64,000 nt of DNA from Homarus americanus (GCF_018991925.1 NW_024753828.1:2714014-2778013); one strand, 5' to 3'. Counted from the stretch's first letter, positions 25,850 through 37,372 are shown. Numbers and translations: made by a program. Notes: a model not told the origin generated them from the sequence alone.

Positions 25850-25990
25850 CTCTGAGATTATTATAAGGTATTGGCCAGTAGGGTTAAGACCGAAATAAGA
25901 AAAGCAAGGAAGGCGAAGTCAAACCCCGAGGGATTCTTTCAAATGTATAAAACTAAAACACAGACCAAGATTGGACCAATACAGTAGGTA
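25850..25990 (+). mobile_element. CR1-like LINE internal fragment
   Basis: The plus-strand reading gives KTEIRKARKAK, then NPEGFFQMYKTKTQ. This resembles the linker between endonuclease and reverse transcriptase in CR1-type LINE ORF2 proteins (KxDPKxFFxYIRxK). The copy is cut off on both sides. Confidence 0.6.
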
Positions 25991-26569
25991 GTAGGCAGCT
26001 ACCAAACAGGGAGGTACTACTGCCTGAGAAGATATTGGAAGCATAATGTGTTGTCTAATGGTAGACCCTGCTGCCATATGGCATCACGAAAATTGTGACC
26101 AAGTCCCAGGTTGATGATCTGACTTTCTGCTTCAATTACACACAATTGCAGGGTCTCAATTGTTTCTCTTACCATTGACAACACAACATACATATATCGC
26201 TTCTCACTTTTGATCTTTTTTTCATTTTTGTATTTATAGTTCTTTATTATTAATATTATTATTATTATTACAGTTACTGTATTATTATCATCATTATTTT
26301 ATTTTTGTTTGTTTTATCATAAATTTTATTTATTATGAATTATTATGACTATTATTTATTATTATTAATATTATTATTATTACATTTTCGCCCCCCAGGC
26401 CCCAATGTGGGTCAGTGACCTGTGCCCGGGTGGGCTGATCCCCGCAAAAAAAAAAAAAGATACCGGCGAGCTAACTGATAATGACGGATAAATGAGCAAT
26501 AATCTGAAAAGATATTTTTCAACAGTTCTCATCACCGACTACCGTATATACAGAGATAGTGAAGAAACT

Positions 26570-27650
26570 AGATTAAGTGAGATAGTACATAAGAACATAA
26601 GAAAATAAGGAGTCTGCAATAGGCCGGTTGGCCTGCGCATGGCAGCTCCTGTCGAGAGTTACTACCACTCTCTATCATCCATGAATCTATCTAGCCTCCT
26701 TTTGAAACTTTCCAGGGTTCCCGCACTTACTACAAAGTTGCTAAGCTTGCTCCACTCGTCCACCACCCTATTTGTGAACCAGTTTCTTCCTATCTCCCTC
26801 CTAAACCTAAACTTATCCAACTTGAATCCGTTGCTCCAAGTCCTATCCTGCTCGGATATTATAAGAACTTTATCTATATCCCCTTTATAGATTCCTTTCA
26901 CCCACTTAAAAACTTCTTTCTAGGGAATGCAAGTTAAGTTTCATTAACCTATCCTGATATGGAAGGTTTCTAAGTCCCGGAATCATTTTTGTCATTCTTC
27001 GCTGCACCGACTCTAGTAAATTTATATCCATTCTATAATAGGGGCACCAGAACTGAACTGCATAATCGAGGTGCGGCCTGACTAGCGCAAGATATAGTTG
27101 CAATAAGACCTCTGCACTCTTGTTACTTACACTTCTAGATATAAAACCCAATACTCTGTTTGCCTTATTTCGAACATTAACGCACTGTTTTCTAGGCCGT
27201 AGGTCCGGGCTTACAAGTACCCCTAGGTCTCTTTCACAAGTCGACTTCTCTAGGTTGATGTTGTTAAGGCTGTATACATTATAAGTATTTGTTCTTCCAA
27301 TATTAAGTACGCTGCAAATAGACAAACTAAAGCCTAATAAGTCACCAGGTCCCAATGAGACATTTGCCATAGTACTAAAGGAATGTAAGGAAGAGCTTAG
27401 TATGCCCTTTGCAAATTTGTTTAACAGGTCATTAAAAATGGGTGTAGTACCAGAATCCTGGAGGATAGCAAATGCGATGCCAATTTTCAAGAAGGGAGCT
27501 AGATCACTATCCTCTAACTTCTGTCCAATAAGTTTAACATCAATTGTAGGCAAATTACTGGAAGCAATAATTTCAAACTATTCAAAATCACCTGGAGAAG
27601 CACAAGCTACGAATGTGAATCATGGTTCATTGATCAAGTTCTACTAACAT
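26570..27650 (-). mobile_element. 5'-inverted CR1-like LINE insertion
   Basis: The minus strand from about 27306 to 26590 encodes the C-terminal part of a reverse transcriptase protein, with words CERDLGVLVSPDL, VRPHLDYAVQFW and ESVQRRMTKMI, then VVDEWSKLSN and RFMDDREW. It ends with the GGCCGGTTGGCC-type tail and TTCTTATGTTCTTATG. Directly abutting at about 27312, the plus strand encodes the more N-terminal part (KPNKSPGPNETFA, VVPESWRIANAMPIFKKG, NFCPISLTSIVGK). The upstream half is inverted relative to the downstream half. The frame is broken near 27560, so it is not active. Confidence 0.85.
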
Positions 27651-28119
27651 AAACTCATAAAATTCGTCCTTCATACCGATTGAACCTCGGTATTCACTCA
27701 TTCACACACTTCGTATTTCAGTGAACCAAAAGAGACATTAAACAAATACTATCAAAATCATTCCAGAACCTCTAGTCAGCTACTTGTTTGAAGTGTACAA
27801 GGTGGGCTGAGTTGGTTATTTAAGAAGGACCAAGTTGGCTAACTGGGTGGACCGCGTTGGAGGTACACCCGCTCCTCACCTGAACACCAAAAACACCACC
27901 ATTAAATACTAAACACCAAAAACAAGAATAAAGTAAACTTTTAATCGTTTTAAGATTTCTACAGGTTAGCAAAGGTTAGGTAAGGTTTTCAAAGGTTTGT
28001 TTGGTGTTTTTTAATATCTTAACCCCACACTTTCCTTCTACTTCAAAGCGCTGCCCAATTTGAACAACTACGTAAGGCTCACAATTAATCTGGAATATAA
28101 ATTTGAAATATTAAGAACA

Positions 28120-28704
28120 CTAGCCTGGTTTACTGTACCTTGGTCGTGGCCTCTTCTGAAAATCCAAATCACCAGCCACATAACCAGTCGGGTTAACATC
28201 CTTCTGCTTATCCATAATATCATCATATTCCTCTATAAAGTCAGTAAGGCTGGTCTTCTTACGTTTATAAATAGTATTCAAAGATTCCTTATCTACAGGA
28301 GGGATGACATGCTTCTTCCTTTCATAAATAACACTCAAAAGTTCTTTCACCTCTTCAGTAGGAATCTCATCCTTCTTGCAGTCATTAAGAATACTCAAAA
28401 GTTCTCTCACATCATTAGGGATAACATCCTTTTTACGTTCATATATAATACTTAAAAATTCCATCACCTCTTCAGTAGGGTTAACATCCTTCTTACGTTC
28501 ATAAATAATTCTTAACAGTTCCTTAGCTTCTTCAGTAAGTTTAACATCCTTCTTGGAGTCATTATTAATACAACTCCTCAAAAGTTCCTTCACCTCTTCA
28601 GTAGGGATGGTATTCTTCTTAGACTCAGTGTTAATATCCTCCATATTATCAATAGGGTTGGCAATGTCCTTAAAGTCACTATTAACAGACTCACTTTCCT
28701 CCAT
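28120..28704 (-). CDS. Unrecognised 194-residue protein of 20-residue charged repeats
   Basis: An uninterrupted minus-strand frame with a good start context (ACCAGGATGG) and stop TAG at 28120-28122. After an acidic N-terminus (MEESESVNSDFKD) come about eight imperfect 20-residue units. Typical pieces are KKDVNPTEEV, KELLRIIYER and KKDEIPTEEV. Each unit looks like a basic KK pair, a T-E-E helix start, then hydrophobic Leu/Ile positions, so a helical repeat or coiled-coil-like fold is plausible. The C-terminus is basic (KRPRPRYSKPG). I recognise no family, signal peptide or membrane span. The 60-bp period keeps one frame open, so a tandem-repeat artefact is possible; but the repeats are diverged at DNA level while the frame survives, which favours selection. 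It could also be one exon of a larger gene: AAG followed by GTACAG near the end could be a donor. Confidence 0.5.
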   Translation of the reverse strand: MEESESVNSDFKDIANPIDNMEDINTESKKNTIPTEEVKELLRSCINNDSKKDVKLTEEAKELLRIIYERKKDVNPTEEVMEFLSIIYERKKDVIPNDVRELLSILNDCKKDEIPTEEVKELLSVIYERKKHVIPPVDKESLNTIYKRKKTSLTDFIEEYDDIMDKQKDVNPTGYVAGDLDFQKRPRPRYSKPG

Positions 28705-29239
28705 CCTGGTAGGGAGTCTCAGGGTGTGTTGGGGTGTGTTGACAGTGTTCAGTGTGTGTGAGACCTACTGTACGGGTTCACATTCTTGGCCTCTCACTAC
28801 TTGTAATATATAAACAATTGTAAAGTAGCTTATAAATTTACTTGAGTACTGTATTCAAGTAACATTTTTGGGTATTTAATTTTTAAAAAGTATTAAATTT
28901 TTGTTTTGTATTTTTACTTAAGTATGGTTTTCTAATTCTTTTACTCAAATACTATTGAAAAACAAAAATCGTAACTTGTTACAGGCAAAATAATAATATT
29001 TTTTTTTGATTAATTAATTATGAACCATAGTAAAAGAGTTGTGTGGGTGGAGAGTATGGTGTGGGGATGTGAAGGGTGTGGGGAGACTCCACGCGGCCCT
29101 TGCCGACGCGGTCACATTTTTTTATTTGCCCCCGAGGGGGCTAGTTTATTGTGCACCCCCTTGTCATCTTGTGCAAGGTGAAGCGCAGAATCGTTTACAG
29201 GGCCCATCTGGGAAGCATGCGTAGTTCATGCTTGCCTTT

Positions 29240-30755
29240 ATGACTCATGCATTAAGGGCGTAAAATCCTGAAGGGTCATGGGTTTTATCAGCAAGTTGCA
29301 TAAAGTGACAGAATGATGAGTGTGTGGGGGTAATTCCCGGTACAATTTTTCTGTTTATGGCAAAGCGTGGCAGGTCCCTAATAATGTCAAGTGCCAGGCC
29401 ATAGGCATTGACAATATTGAGGGACATACCTTTTAGTGTGATTGATATGGCGTGTACTTCAGTAGTGTCTGCATCAAGGGGGACGTCGAGAGGTTGGTAG
29501 GACGCGTCCTTCTTGGCGTAAATGTGTAGTCCACTAGCATGTCCTCATGGTGGTCAATTGAATGTGGAGAACTGGAGTGGATGGGCCCCAGGTGCCGGCA
29601 TGCCGATGGGGGGACAGGGAGCCGGGGGTGGTGTTCTCGGGTCCATGAGCAGGCGCGGCTTGCGGTGGGTAGACGGGAGCAGCAGGGCACACTGGGGCAG
29701 GCTCGGTAGGTGCCACGCCAGTAGTGATGCCAGGCGGCGGTGGAGTAGGCCGCGAGCATGAGGGGCACACAGGGGGGGCTACCAGGTTGTGTCAAACCAG
29801 AAGAGGGGGATGACTGGGTAGTAGTTGAAGGCAGGGGTAGTTGGTTTAGGTCGGAGATGGCGGTACAGAGTGTATCAAAAAGGTTTTCAATACGTTGGTA
29901 AATTCGTGGAAGAGGGATATGATCTGTGTCGTGTCACCGGAGGGGGGTTGTGGGAGGGCACCCGTGGGAGCACTAGGCCTGACAGCGTCAGAGGAGAGAC
30001 GGGGAGGAGGCCCAGTAGTAGTTGAGTTAGGAGACGGCCGGGACTGCTGTGTTGCAGCTAGGTGAGGCCAGGCGTTGTTGAAGAAGGAGGCGTTGCTTTA
30101 GACAGAGGAGGGGACTCAGAGGGAGGCGGCCCGGTAAGCTGGGGGGGAGGTTGAGGTTGACGCTGACGCAGCCTTCGGGGCTGCCGTGAGTCAGCATTGT
30201 GCCAGCCACCACAATTACAACACCTGGAGTCAACAACATAGCCCACACCACCCCCATTGAGGTGGTCTTTGATTTGCTGTGCACAGACGGAGGAGTGATG
30301 GCTACATGAACAGAAACGACATCTGGGACGATCACGGCGGCAGCAGGCGGTGAAGGTGTGACCCCAATGGGAGCAGATGACACAAAAAGCAGGCCCGGGG
30401 TGATAGGGTTCTGCATAGAGTGGAGGGAGGACTGGGTGAGCCTCGCCAACTTCCTCCAACACTTGGTAGGGGTTACTGCACTCCACACCCTAGTCAGCTT
30501 TCCTGAGTCTGACCCTAGTCCCCTTGAAGACAACCACTCTCCACCCCTGCTCCTCCTGACACTCCTTCGCAGGTGTCCTGCTAGGCAGGACGCATACCTG
30601 AAGGAGTTCAGTCCTGAGGGCTTCTTTTTACCCCTTTAAAACGTCTATCTTTCTCCTCAACTGCTCCAGCTGACTTGACAGAGTGGCCAGGTAGTCGTCT
30701 TTCCTCACACACCGTCCCTCTTCCCTCACAACACAACGATCAAAAGCGGCCATTT
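29240..30755 (-). pseudogene. Decayed LINE: coiled-coil/zinc-knuckle ORF1 and endonuclease piece
   Basis: On the minus strand, ATG near 30750 opens a peptide beginning MAAFDRCVVREEGRC with a helical SSQLEQLRRKIDVLKG stretch, cut by a TAA. After further stops an open stretch (30486-30058) contains CCHC-type knuckles (CVICSHWGHTFTAC, CRFCSCSHHSSVC, CCNCGGWH) and a proline/glutamine-rich tail. This is the layout of ORF1 of I/Jockey-type LINEs, an RNA-binding particle protein. Further down (about 29550-29245) a frame reads IYAKKDASYQPLDV and then MSLNIVNAYGLA. This resembles the start of the apurinic endonuclease of ORF2. In-frame stops and the missing reverse transcriptase show a dead copy. It may be the same family as the RNase H-bearing piece at 40850, but that is not shown. 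Confidence 0.7.
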
Positions 30756-30799
30756 CCTATGGTCACTAACACGAGCACTCAGGGGCACGTCCTTCTCCA

Positions 30800-31550
30800 A
30801 GCTTGGTCAGGGCGGTACAATTATAATTAAAATTAACTGATAACTTTTAAATTACAAATCCTATTTTCTTGTAATTAATTACATTTCAGTTAAATTACAA
30901 ATACAATTACACCAACCCTGGTAGCTATGCCAGCGGACTTTCACTTTGATCTTCTAGTGTCCATTAGCGCCTTGACCACCTACCTAACCTAGCCTCCCCT
31001 CTTGTCCCCTCCTCCCCTTTCGAATCCCTCTCTTCTCCCCCACCTTTCCTTCAGGGTCTTAGTCTTCCAGTTAGACGTCAGTACTGTCCATTTACTTAAG
31101 TAACAAAGTCCGGGACTTTTTACAACTCTGTATATAAATGAATATAATAAGTGTTGCTGGGCCAGTAGTAACACGCGCATCTCTCATCATGACTAAATCA
31201 ACGCCCACAGCGATTATGTACAGTGTGCATAATTGAGTCATGTGTATGGTGAGGGTGGTGGTGACGTTTTTGGACTTAAAATGAGGGAATTAACCTTTTT
31301 AGAATCTTGTAAGTTTACCTTTGTGTAAGCTTTGTAGTAAGTGCTGGGACGCTGGAAAGTTTTAAAAAGAGCCTAGATTGATTCATGGACGATAGAGAGT
31401 GGTTGTAACCCTCGACAGGAGCTGCCATGCACAGACCAACCGGCCTATTGCAGACTCCTTATTTTCTTATGTTCTTGTAAGTTAACCCTTGTGTAAGCTT
31501 GTGATTATCTGTATTGTAGCTAATAAGGAAAGTAAACTCTCAAGTCATTA
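30800..31550 (+). mobile_element. CR1-like LINE 3' tail (about 31345-31480) in otherwise empty DNA
   Basis: At 31345-31480 the plus strand reads TLESFKKSLD, stop, FMDDREW, then a CCAACCGGCCTATTGCAGAC tail and TTTTCTTATGTTCTTGT. It is the same family as the copy at 26590-27306 but on the opposite strand. The rest of the interval has no gene. Confidence 0.7.
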
Positions 31551-31555
31551 ACGCT

Positions 31556-31561
31556 TTTATT
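31556..31561 (-). promoter_or_regulatory. Candidate polyadenylation signal of the TRPA gene
   Basis: The minus strand reads AATAAA 632 bases past the TRPA stop codon. It is the first canonical hexamer I noticed in a 3' UTR-like AT-rich stretch. Position-based inference only. Confidence 0.35.
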
Positions 31562-31639
31562 TTCTTTGTAAAGTTTATAAATATATATAAAATATACATT
31601 ATACAGAATAAACATATTAACAATATAAATATACATCTT

Positions 31640-31715
31640 CGAAGCCACTGATCGGCTCGTTAGCGGTTGGTCACGTTTCTGTTACGCACTTTGGTAAGTA
31701 CTGGGCATGTAATCT
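31640..31715 (+). repeat. Dispersed repeat shared with 40705-40790
   Basis: Both loci contain CCACTGATCGG, TCGTTAGC, TCTGTTACGCACT and AAGTACTG in the same order with small indels. Here it lies downstream of the TRPA stop codon; the other copy lies just before the LINE fragment at 40850. Origin unknown. Confidence 0.7.
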
Positions 31716-32192
31716 TTCAGTCTTAGTGAGGATCTCTTTCCCAACTTGTTCTAGTTAGTTGGCTTAGTGTCAAGGTCCTTTAAAGGCCACGACTCAGCTG
31801 CATTCCTACACAGGCTGAGTGATGACGCTTACCTCCGTAACCTCTCACTTTATTCCAAGGAAGAAACCACCCCGTTACTTGGATAACTTCCTTTACAATC
31901 ATGCTTCCTATTAGAAGTACTCTCAGTGTACTAATGTCTGTGTGCTCAACAACGAAGGCCCAAAAGTCAACACGCTTTGTTACGGAGACGCAACACTACA
32001 CGACAGGATCCTGGACGAACAATAGTTATAGTTAGTAACTTGGTTGCCCTGTAGAGTGATGCCGCTGCCCCTGGTGCCTGGAACTGCTGCTTTGGCTACT
32101 GTTCTGTAGATGGTAGGAGGGAGAGTTGGTTGTTGATGTACACACTCCTTCCTCATATGTTGCTGTGTTGGCTGCTGCTGCTCTGTAGAAGG

Positions 32193-35100
32193 TTATTGCT
32201 GAACATACTCTCTCGTCAAAGGCTGTTGCTGCGATAAGTATCGATGCGTTAGCTGCTGCTGCTGCGACAAAGGTTGGTGTGTTGTCTGGTGCTGGGTATA
32301 TTGTGATTGTTCCAGTGGATGTTGTGGTTGTTGGATGTACGACTCTTGCTGCTTTTGAACTGACTGCTGAAGAACACAATGTCGAGGCATTAACTGTGTT
32401 TGTACAGTCTGTTGAGGCACTGACTGTGTTTGTACAGTCTGTTGAGGCACTGACTGTGTTTGTAAAGTCTGTTGAGGCACTGACTGTGTTTGTAAAGTCT
32501 GTTGAGGCACTGACTGTGTTTGTACAGTCTGTTGAGGCACTGACTGTGTTTGTACAGTCTGTTGAGGCACTGACTGTGTTTGTAAAGTCTGTTGAGGCAC
32601 TGACTGTGTTTGTAAAATCTGTTGAGGCACTGACTGTGTTTGTAAAGTATGTTGAGGCACTGACTGTGTTTGTAAAATCTGTTGAGGCATTGACTGTGTT
32701 TGTAAAGTCTGTTGAGGCACTGACTGTGTTTTTACAGTCTGTAGAGGCACTGACTGGGTTTGTACAGACTGTTGAAGGACTGAGAGTGTAGGCCACTGGT
32801 TCTGAGAATATGGGGGATAATACTCTACCTCCTGTGGCTGTCTATTTCGCTGCCGTTGCTTCTGTGTTGAGGGTAAAGGATGGCAATGAGTACAGTTATG
32901 GTTATACTGCTGAAGTTGCAGGGAGAGTTGTGTCAGTTGATTCTGTACTATTTGTTGCATCTGGTCCATGCTTTCCTTGAGCATTTTCTCGGTAGCAGTG
33001 CTATCTGGGAGCTGCGCTAGCCTGCGGTTCAGTGCCCGACGGTCACGGGCATACTTCAGTTTAAAAGATTTAAACTGGCCCATCAGGTCCTCCTCTTCAA
33101 TGTTATTCAGGTCATCGTTTGAGTCTTCGCAGTTACCGAGCAGGATTGCTTCTTGAAGTGTCTCTGAGGGTACATTGTGCTCCAGTGACTTCCGAGTAGA
33201 GCTGTGGTGTTTGTTGGGCAAAACATTCACCCTCTGAGGGATCCTGCAGCGGCTGCTCATCAAAATGCGCAGCTGACGAGGAAAACAGCTCATGTTACGA
33301 GCGATTATCATCAATTTCTCGTACGACACCAAGTAGGAGGCCTGCTTCGAAAGCCTCTTGATTTTACCCTGGCGCTGCAGGTCCGGAATATCGTTTACAG
33401 CCAGACCAATTAGAAGGTTGGCCATTAAAACACAAACTAGGAAGAGAAACGAGACCAAGAAGATGCAGCTAAGAACTCGTTCTTCTAATTCCGACATTAA
33501 ACTGTTGTAATCGATTTCTCCTATCATCATCATGAGAGTTTTTACCAAACTTAAAGGAAAACTTTTGAATGGCTTTTGATTATGGAACAGAACCATAAAG
33601 CTGATGGCAAATCCGATGATGAGGCTGGAAAAAGCAGCTATGAACTTGATGATGGACCGAGCGACGCGTGAAAACATGAGGACGTAAGTACCGAGTGAGG
33701 GGAAGCGGCCGAGCAGCATCATGAACTCCACCCAACAGAAGAAGCCAGAGATGGCAGCTGCACTTTGCACAAGTGGCATCTCAACCCGACTTCTGTTATA
33801 ATTTCCCGTTCCAAGTTCACTGACATTGCTATTTTGTGAGAAGTTTCCTGCTGTTATATTTGATATCACGTTGTCAGCCATCACATTTGTGGTTTCTGAA
33901 GTTTTATTGTCCAAAAAAATAATGTTGGAAAACACAACAATAGCTGAACTTCCCAGAGCAATACTCTTGGTTAGCGTCTCCCACTGCCGTAAATATTTCT
34001 TAAAGTTGGCAAACATGATGATCAAATCTGGAATGAGTATAAGTAGAAACATAACAACGTGGATGAGTATGAAGATGGTCAGCAGGTCCCTCTTGTCATG
34101 CCAGTTCCATGAGTTAGCTCCGTACGTCATGACTATAAACGTGGTGTGTACCAAGAGAAACATCAAGTAAATTAAGACACTACAATAAAATAAAGGTTTG
34201 ATTTTGCGCCACTTAATGAAGAGGAAACTCTCGAGGAGAGGATGTTTGAGAAGAGCCTCGAGGCGCGAGTTTGAGAGCTCCGAAGTGAGGGAACTCTGAA
34301 TCCCCTCCTTCTCCGAAGACAAGACAGAGTAGTCGAAGGTGACGCGGAAGTCTGCGTCGTGTTGTGGGTTATTGGAGAGGAGGACGTGAGCGTCGAACAG
34401 ACGCCTGAGGAGCTGAAGGGCCGACGGAAGATGCTCCAGGATAAGGGAACAACGAGAGACTCCATCTTTGTCTAAACGCGTCAAGTGGTCACCATTGTTT
34501 AGCAACAACTCACAACAATCTATAGATCCGCTATGCACGGCATAATGAAACGGTTCGCGACCTTCATTGTCCGGTTCCGTGACCAGATGTTTGACGAGGT
34601 TGGTGGCGAGCAGGTAGCCTAGACAGGAAGTACAGCCATGTTTACAGGCGGCGTGCAGGACTGACTGGCCTCTGCGGGTCACTATTGTTGGGTCGGCCTC
34701 TAAGGAAAGGAGAAGTTCCACAAGTTTCGGTAACCTTTGCTGAGCAGCTAAAAAAAGGGGAGATTCTCCCTGATTGTTGATGGAATTGACTTTTGCTCCA
34801 GCTTTGACAAGTTCCTCTACGATGCTGCACACTTTTGATTCTTCAGCTGCATCACAGTTCCTCAGTAGTGCCTTGTGCAGGACACTGTTATTGTCACGGT
34901 CGCATACAGTCACCACTTCATTAGGTAACTTCTTCTGCAGCAGTTGATGAATAATTTCAGGACTGCGAGCCTGTGCAGCCAAGTGAAGGACGGTACAGTT
35001 GTTACTGTCTGTGAGGGTAAGGTCTGGCTGACGTTCCAGCATGAGGACAGTGGATGTAAGATCCCCACGTCGTACAGCACTATGCAGGGAGGTCTCCACG

Positions 35101-37116
35101 TGCATTCCTTTAACGGTGGACGGTGGTTCTAACATTGCGTCTGGTGACGCCCCATGTTGCAGCAGCTCAGCTACGCCTTCGTGCCAACCCTCACTCACAG
35201 CCAGGTGCAGCGCCGTGTGGCCCAGTCCTCCTAACGCCCCTACCTAAAATGACACAATATACTGTATGTTACCACAAGCAGTAATGAGTAGGATGACACA
35301 TAAACAAACATTATGTTAGGCTGTAAGTCATGTCATGTGGGTGTGCCTGCCCGTATACAGTGTGTAGAGTGTTGAGATGGTTGAAGATGAGAGACCTAGA
35401 GGAGGTGGTGTTGGGTGGTAGTAAGGGAGCTTGTTTGTGTATAATCACCCGACTCAGCAGCCCTCACCCATCGAGAGAAGGTTGGGGAGGCGGCAGAGTG
35501 TATCGGCACTGTAGCTATTCAGACCACAGAGGCAACACCTAACCTGGTTTCTCTTGAGACTTTCAACACGTAAGTTTAACTGGTACTTATTGTGTACACA
35601 GGTACACTGTGTCCATTGCTTCGTTTATCATTGTGACGACATAAAAATATGGAAAATTAAGTACTCATTGTAAGTGTTAAGATTAGACTGATTACATAGC
35701 TATGATTGTTATGTAAATATATATTGGATTAGACATTTATGTGGTTGCCTATGTATGATTTATGTGAAATACTGAAAGGAATTGTATCCAACAGGTTTGA
35801 CCGAATTATAATGTTTGAGTTCAACGTCACAAGTTTCACTAAATCCTTTAACCGCCTGACTGGCTGTTACACTGTATATAATGGGTACTCTTTTATTCAG
35901 AAAATAATATTTATGTACATCCAGTTTGTTTGCGAGTCGCCATCCTCTGCTGACATATTAACCATTTAAGGGTAAAGTCGGAACATGGCACAAGTTACCT
36001 ATATTGTATTATGTTTTACCTTAGCATCATTGGTGAGGAGCTCCCTGAGAATGTGCAGGTTTTTGACGTTGCAGGCAGCATGGAGAGGAGGGAAGCCGCC
36101 GTACTTGGGTCTGCTGGCCGCCTTAGCATCCACCGCCAAGATATCCCGCAACCCCCGGACATCACCTGTTTTGATAGCCTGTCAACAAAAACAAAATAAG
36201 AGTCATTCTTGAACCATTTGTTTCTAATAATTTCAATGAATCTTTTGTAAAACGGTACATTCCTGTAAATAAATTGTCATGGGCATTACATTTTGTGTGT
36301 AACAAAATTATGGTAACATACCAAGTTATGGAGGTCTTTTATCTTGAGCATAATATTGGTTAAGACTGGGAGTTAAATTCTTTATAAGGTCTTTAACTTT
36401 TTTGTTTACTGTTACTGCTTTAAATAGAGTGACTAAAAATCGTGATTCAGGGATGACCTAGTTCACTATGTTGCGGCAGGGAGTGTGTCCGGTTAACGTT
36501 ATTAATTCGGGCGAGGGATAACCGAAGAGGATGCAGATAGCTACCGTGACTACAGTAATATACCCGGCAAAACACAAGATAACTACTGCTTTTGTTTTTT
36601 GGTTCCTGTTGTTATTTAATATTAAAAGTGTAAATAAAATATTAAATAAGACTATAATGAACTTTTAAAATTTTGAATTACACTCCATCTACACGCAAAA
36701 TTCCAAATCATTAATATGCCTTTATAATTTAAGCTTATCATATTATATCAAAGGACACCCACAGAAACTGAGGTTATGGGATCAGTTTAAAGGAATGACT
36801 TTTATCATAATTATCATGTAAGAAAAAAAACTTTGTAGAAAGGTTAACATCTAAGAATCATGCAAAATTAACACACAGATTACTCACCACAAAGAGCGGA
36901 GGTATAAACTCCAAGCTATCATGCTCATCAAGTTGTGAGGCAGGAAGTGACACGAGGGAGGCGGCCGCGTCATCGGTTATAACTGTGACGTCAAGTACTG
37001 AGAACCTCCCAGTGCTCTCTGCCGCCTGCCTCCCTCCACTCTGGTAATTCCCGCCGTTGAGTTGAAAAGAAGTTTGGTCGCTGTCTCTGAACGAACACTC
37101 CTCCACTGTGCTTTTT
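32193..37116 (-). CDS. TRPA-family ankyrin-repeat cation channel
   Basis: Three exons, minus strand: 37116-36888, 36178-36020 and 35243-32193 (stop TAA at 32193-32195). All have AG/GT borders and matching phases; a probable first exon is listed separately. The protein is about 1,160 residues. About eight ankyrin repeats start at FVAIKTGDVRGL (near residue 88), for example HTALHLAVSEGW, CTVLHLAAQ and QSVLHAACKHG. Six membrane segments span about residues 490-760: S1 LIYLMFLLVHTTFIV, a pore loop with MMIGEIDY, and S6 ending MANLLIGLAVNDI. The S3-S4 loop has five N-glycosylation sequons (NKT, NIT, NFS, NVS, NRS). The pore and S6 signatures are those of TRPA channels, calcium-permeable thermal or chemical sensors; pyrexia or painless is the likely subgroup, not settled here. 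The tail holds basic and coiled-coil-like regions, then about 13 Gln-rich decapeptides. Confidence 0.93.
32393..32780 (-). repeat. 30-bp coding minisatellite in the TRPA tail
   Basis: About 13 units of 30 bp encode the decapeptide TLQTQSVPQQ, with L/V/I and Q/K/H variants, at about residues 965-1095 of the channel. Because 30 is divisible by three and the unit lacks stops in several frames, spurious long frames appear on both strands here. The array keeps the channel frame and is followed by further Gln-rich residues to the stop. Confidence 0.95.
35260..36010. other. TRPA intron, no further exon seen
   Basis: The intron between exons 36178-36020 and 35243-32193. It is AT-rich with no recognisable repeats or open frames of interest. 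Confidence 0.6.
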
Positions 37117-37202
37117 CTGTCAAGAGAGAGTGAGCAAAGATAATATTTGTGTGAACATAAATTTGCATTTATCATTTCGACTTTCGATTTAAACAGTGTG
37201 TG

Positions 37203-37372
37203 CGCGTGTAGTGGATTTCTCCCCAACAAACGCTGTTTGTCGCTTAGTAGTTGACCTCCGTGATGTATGGCGGCGCTGGTTGACCCAGACCACGAGGCAT
37301 ACACTGGGGAATTCGCGGGGTCGGCTACGCAGCGACAAACAGCGTTTGTAGGGGAGAAATCCACTACACGCG
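37203..37372. mobile_element. Fold-back element sharing its sequence with an LTR start
   Basis: A 170-bp element whose ends are near-perfect inverted repeats of about 45 bp: CGCGTGTAGTGGATTTCTCC and, inside, ACAAACGCTGTTTGTCGCT. Its reverse complement matches the first about 135 bp of the LTR at 54048 almost throughout, including CCAGTGTATGCCTCGTGGTC. It lies in the TRPA intron 87 bp from exon 37116-36888. No target duplication beyond the palindromic CGCGTG ends can be defined. Confidence 0.8.

Noticed and set aside
29433..29795. Overlapping proline-rich frames as a host gene
   Set aside because: Located between ORF1 and endonuclease remnants of a LINE; the in-line frame is broken and the composition follows local GC richness.
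32279..32791. Antisense and alternative-frame repeats (EALTVFVKSV and STDFTNTVSA types)
   Set aside because: These are other-frame readings of the coding minisatellite in the TRPA tail.
34172..34465. 97-residue minus-strand frame
   Set aside because: Overlaps the TRPA exon in another frame; no independent support.
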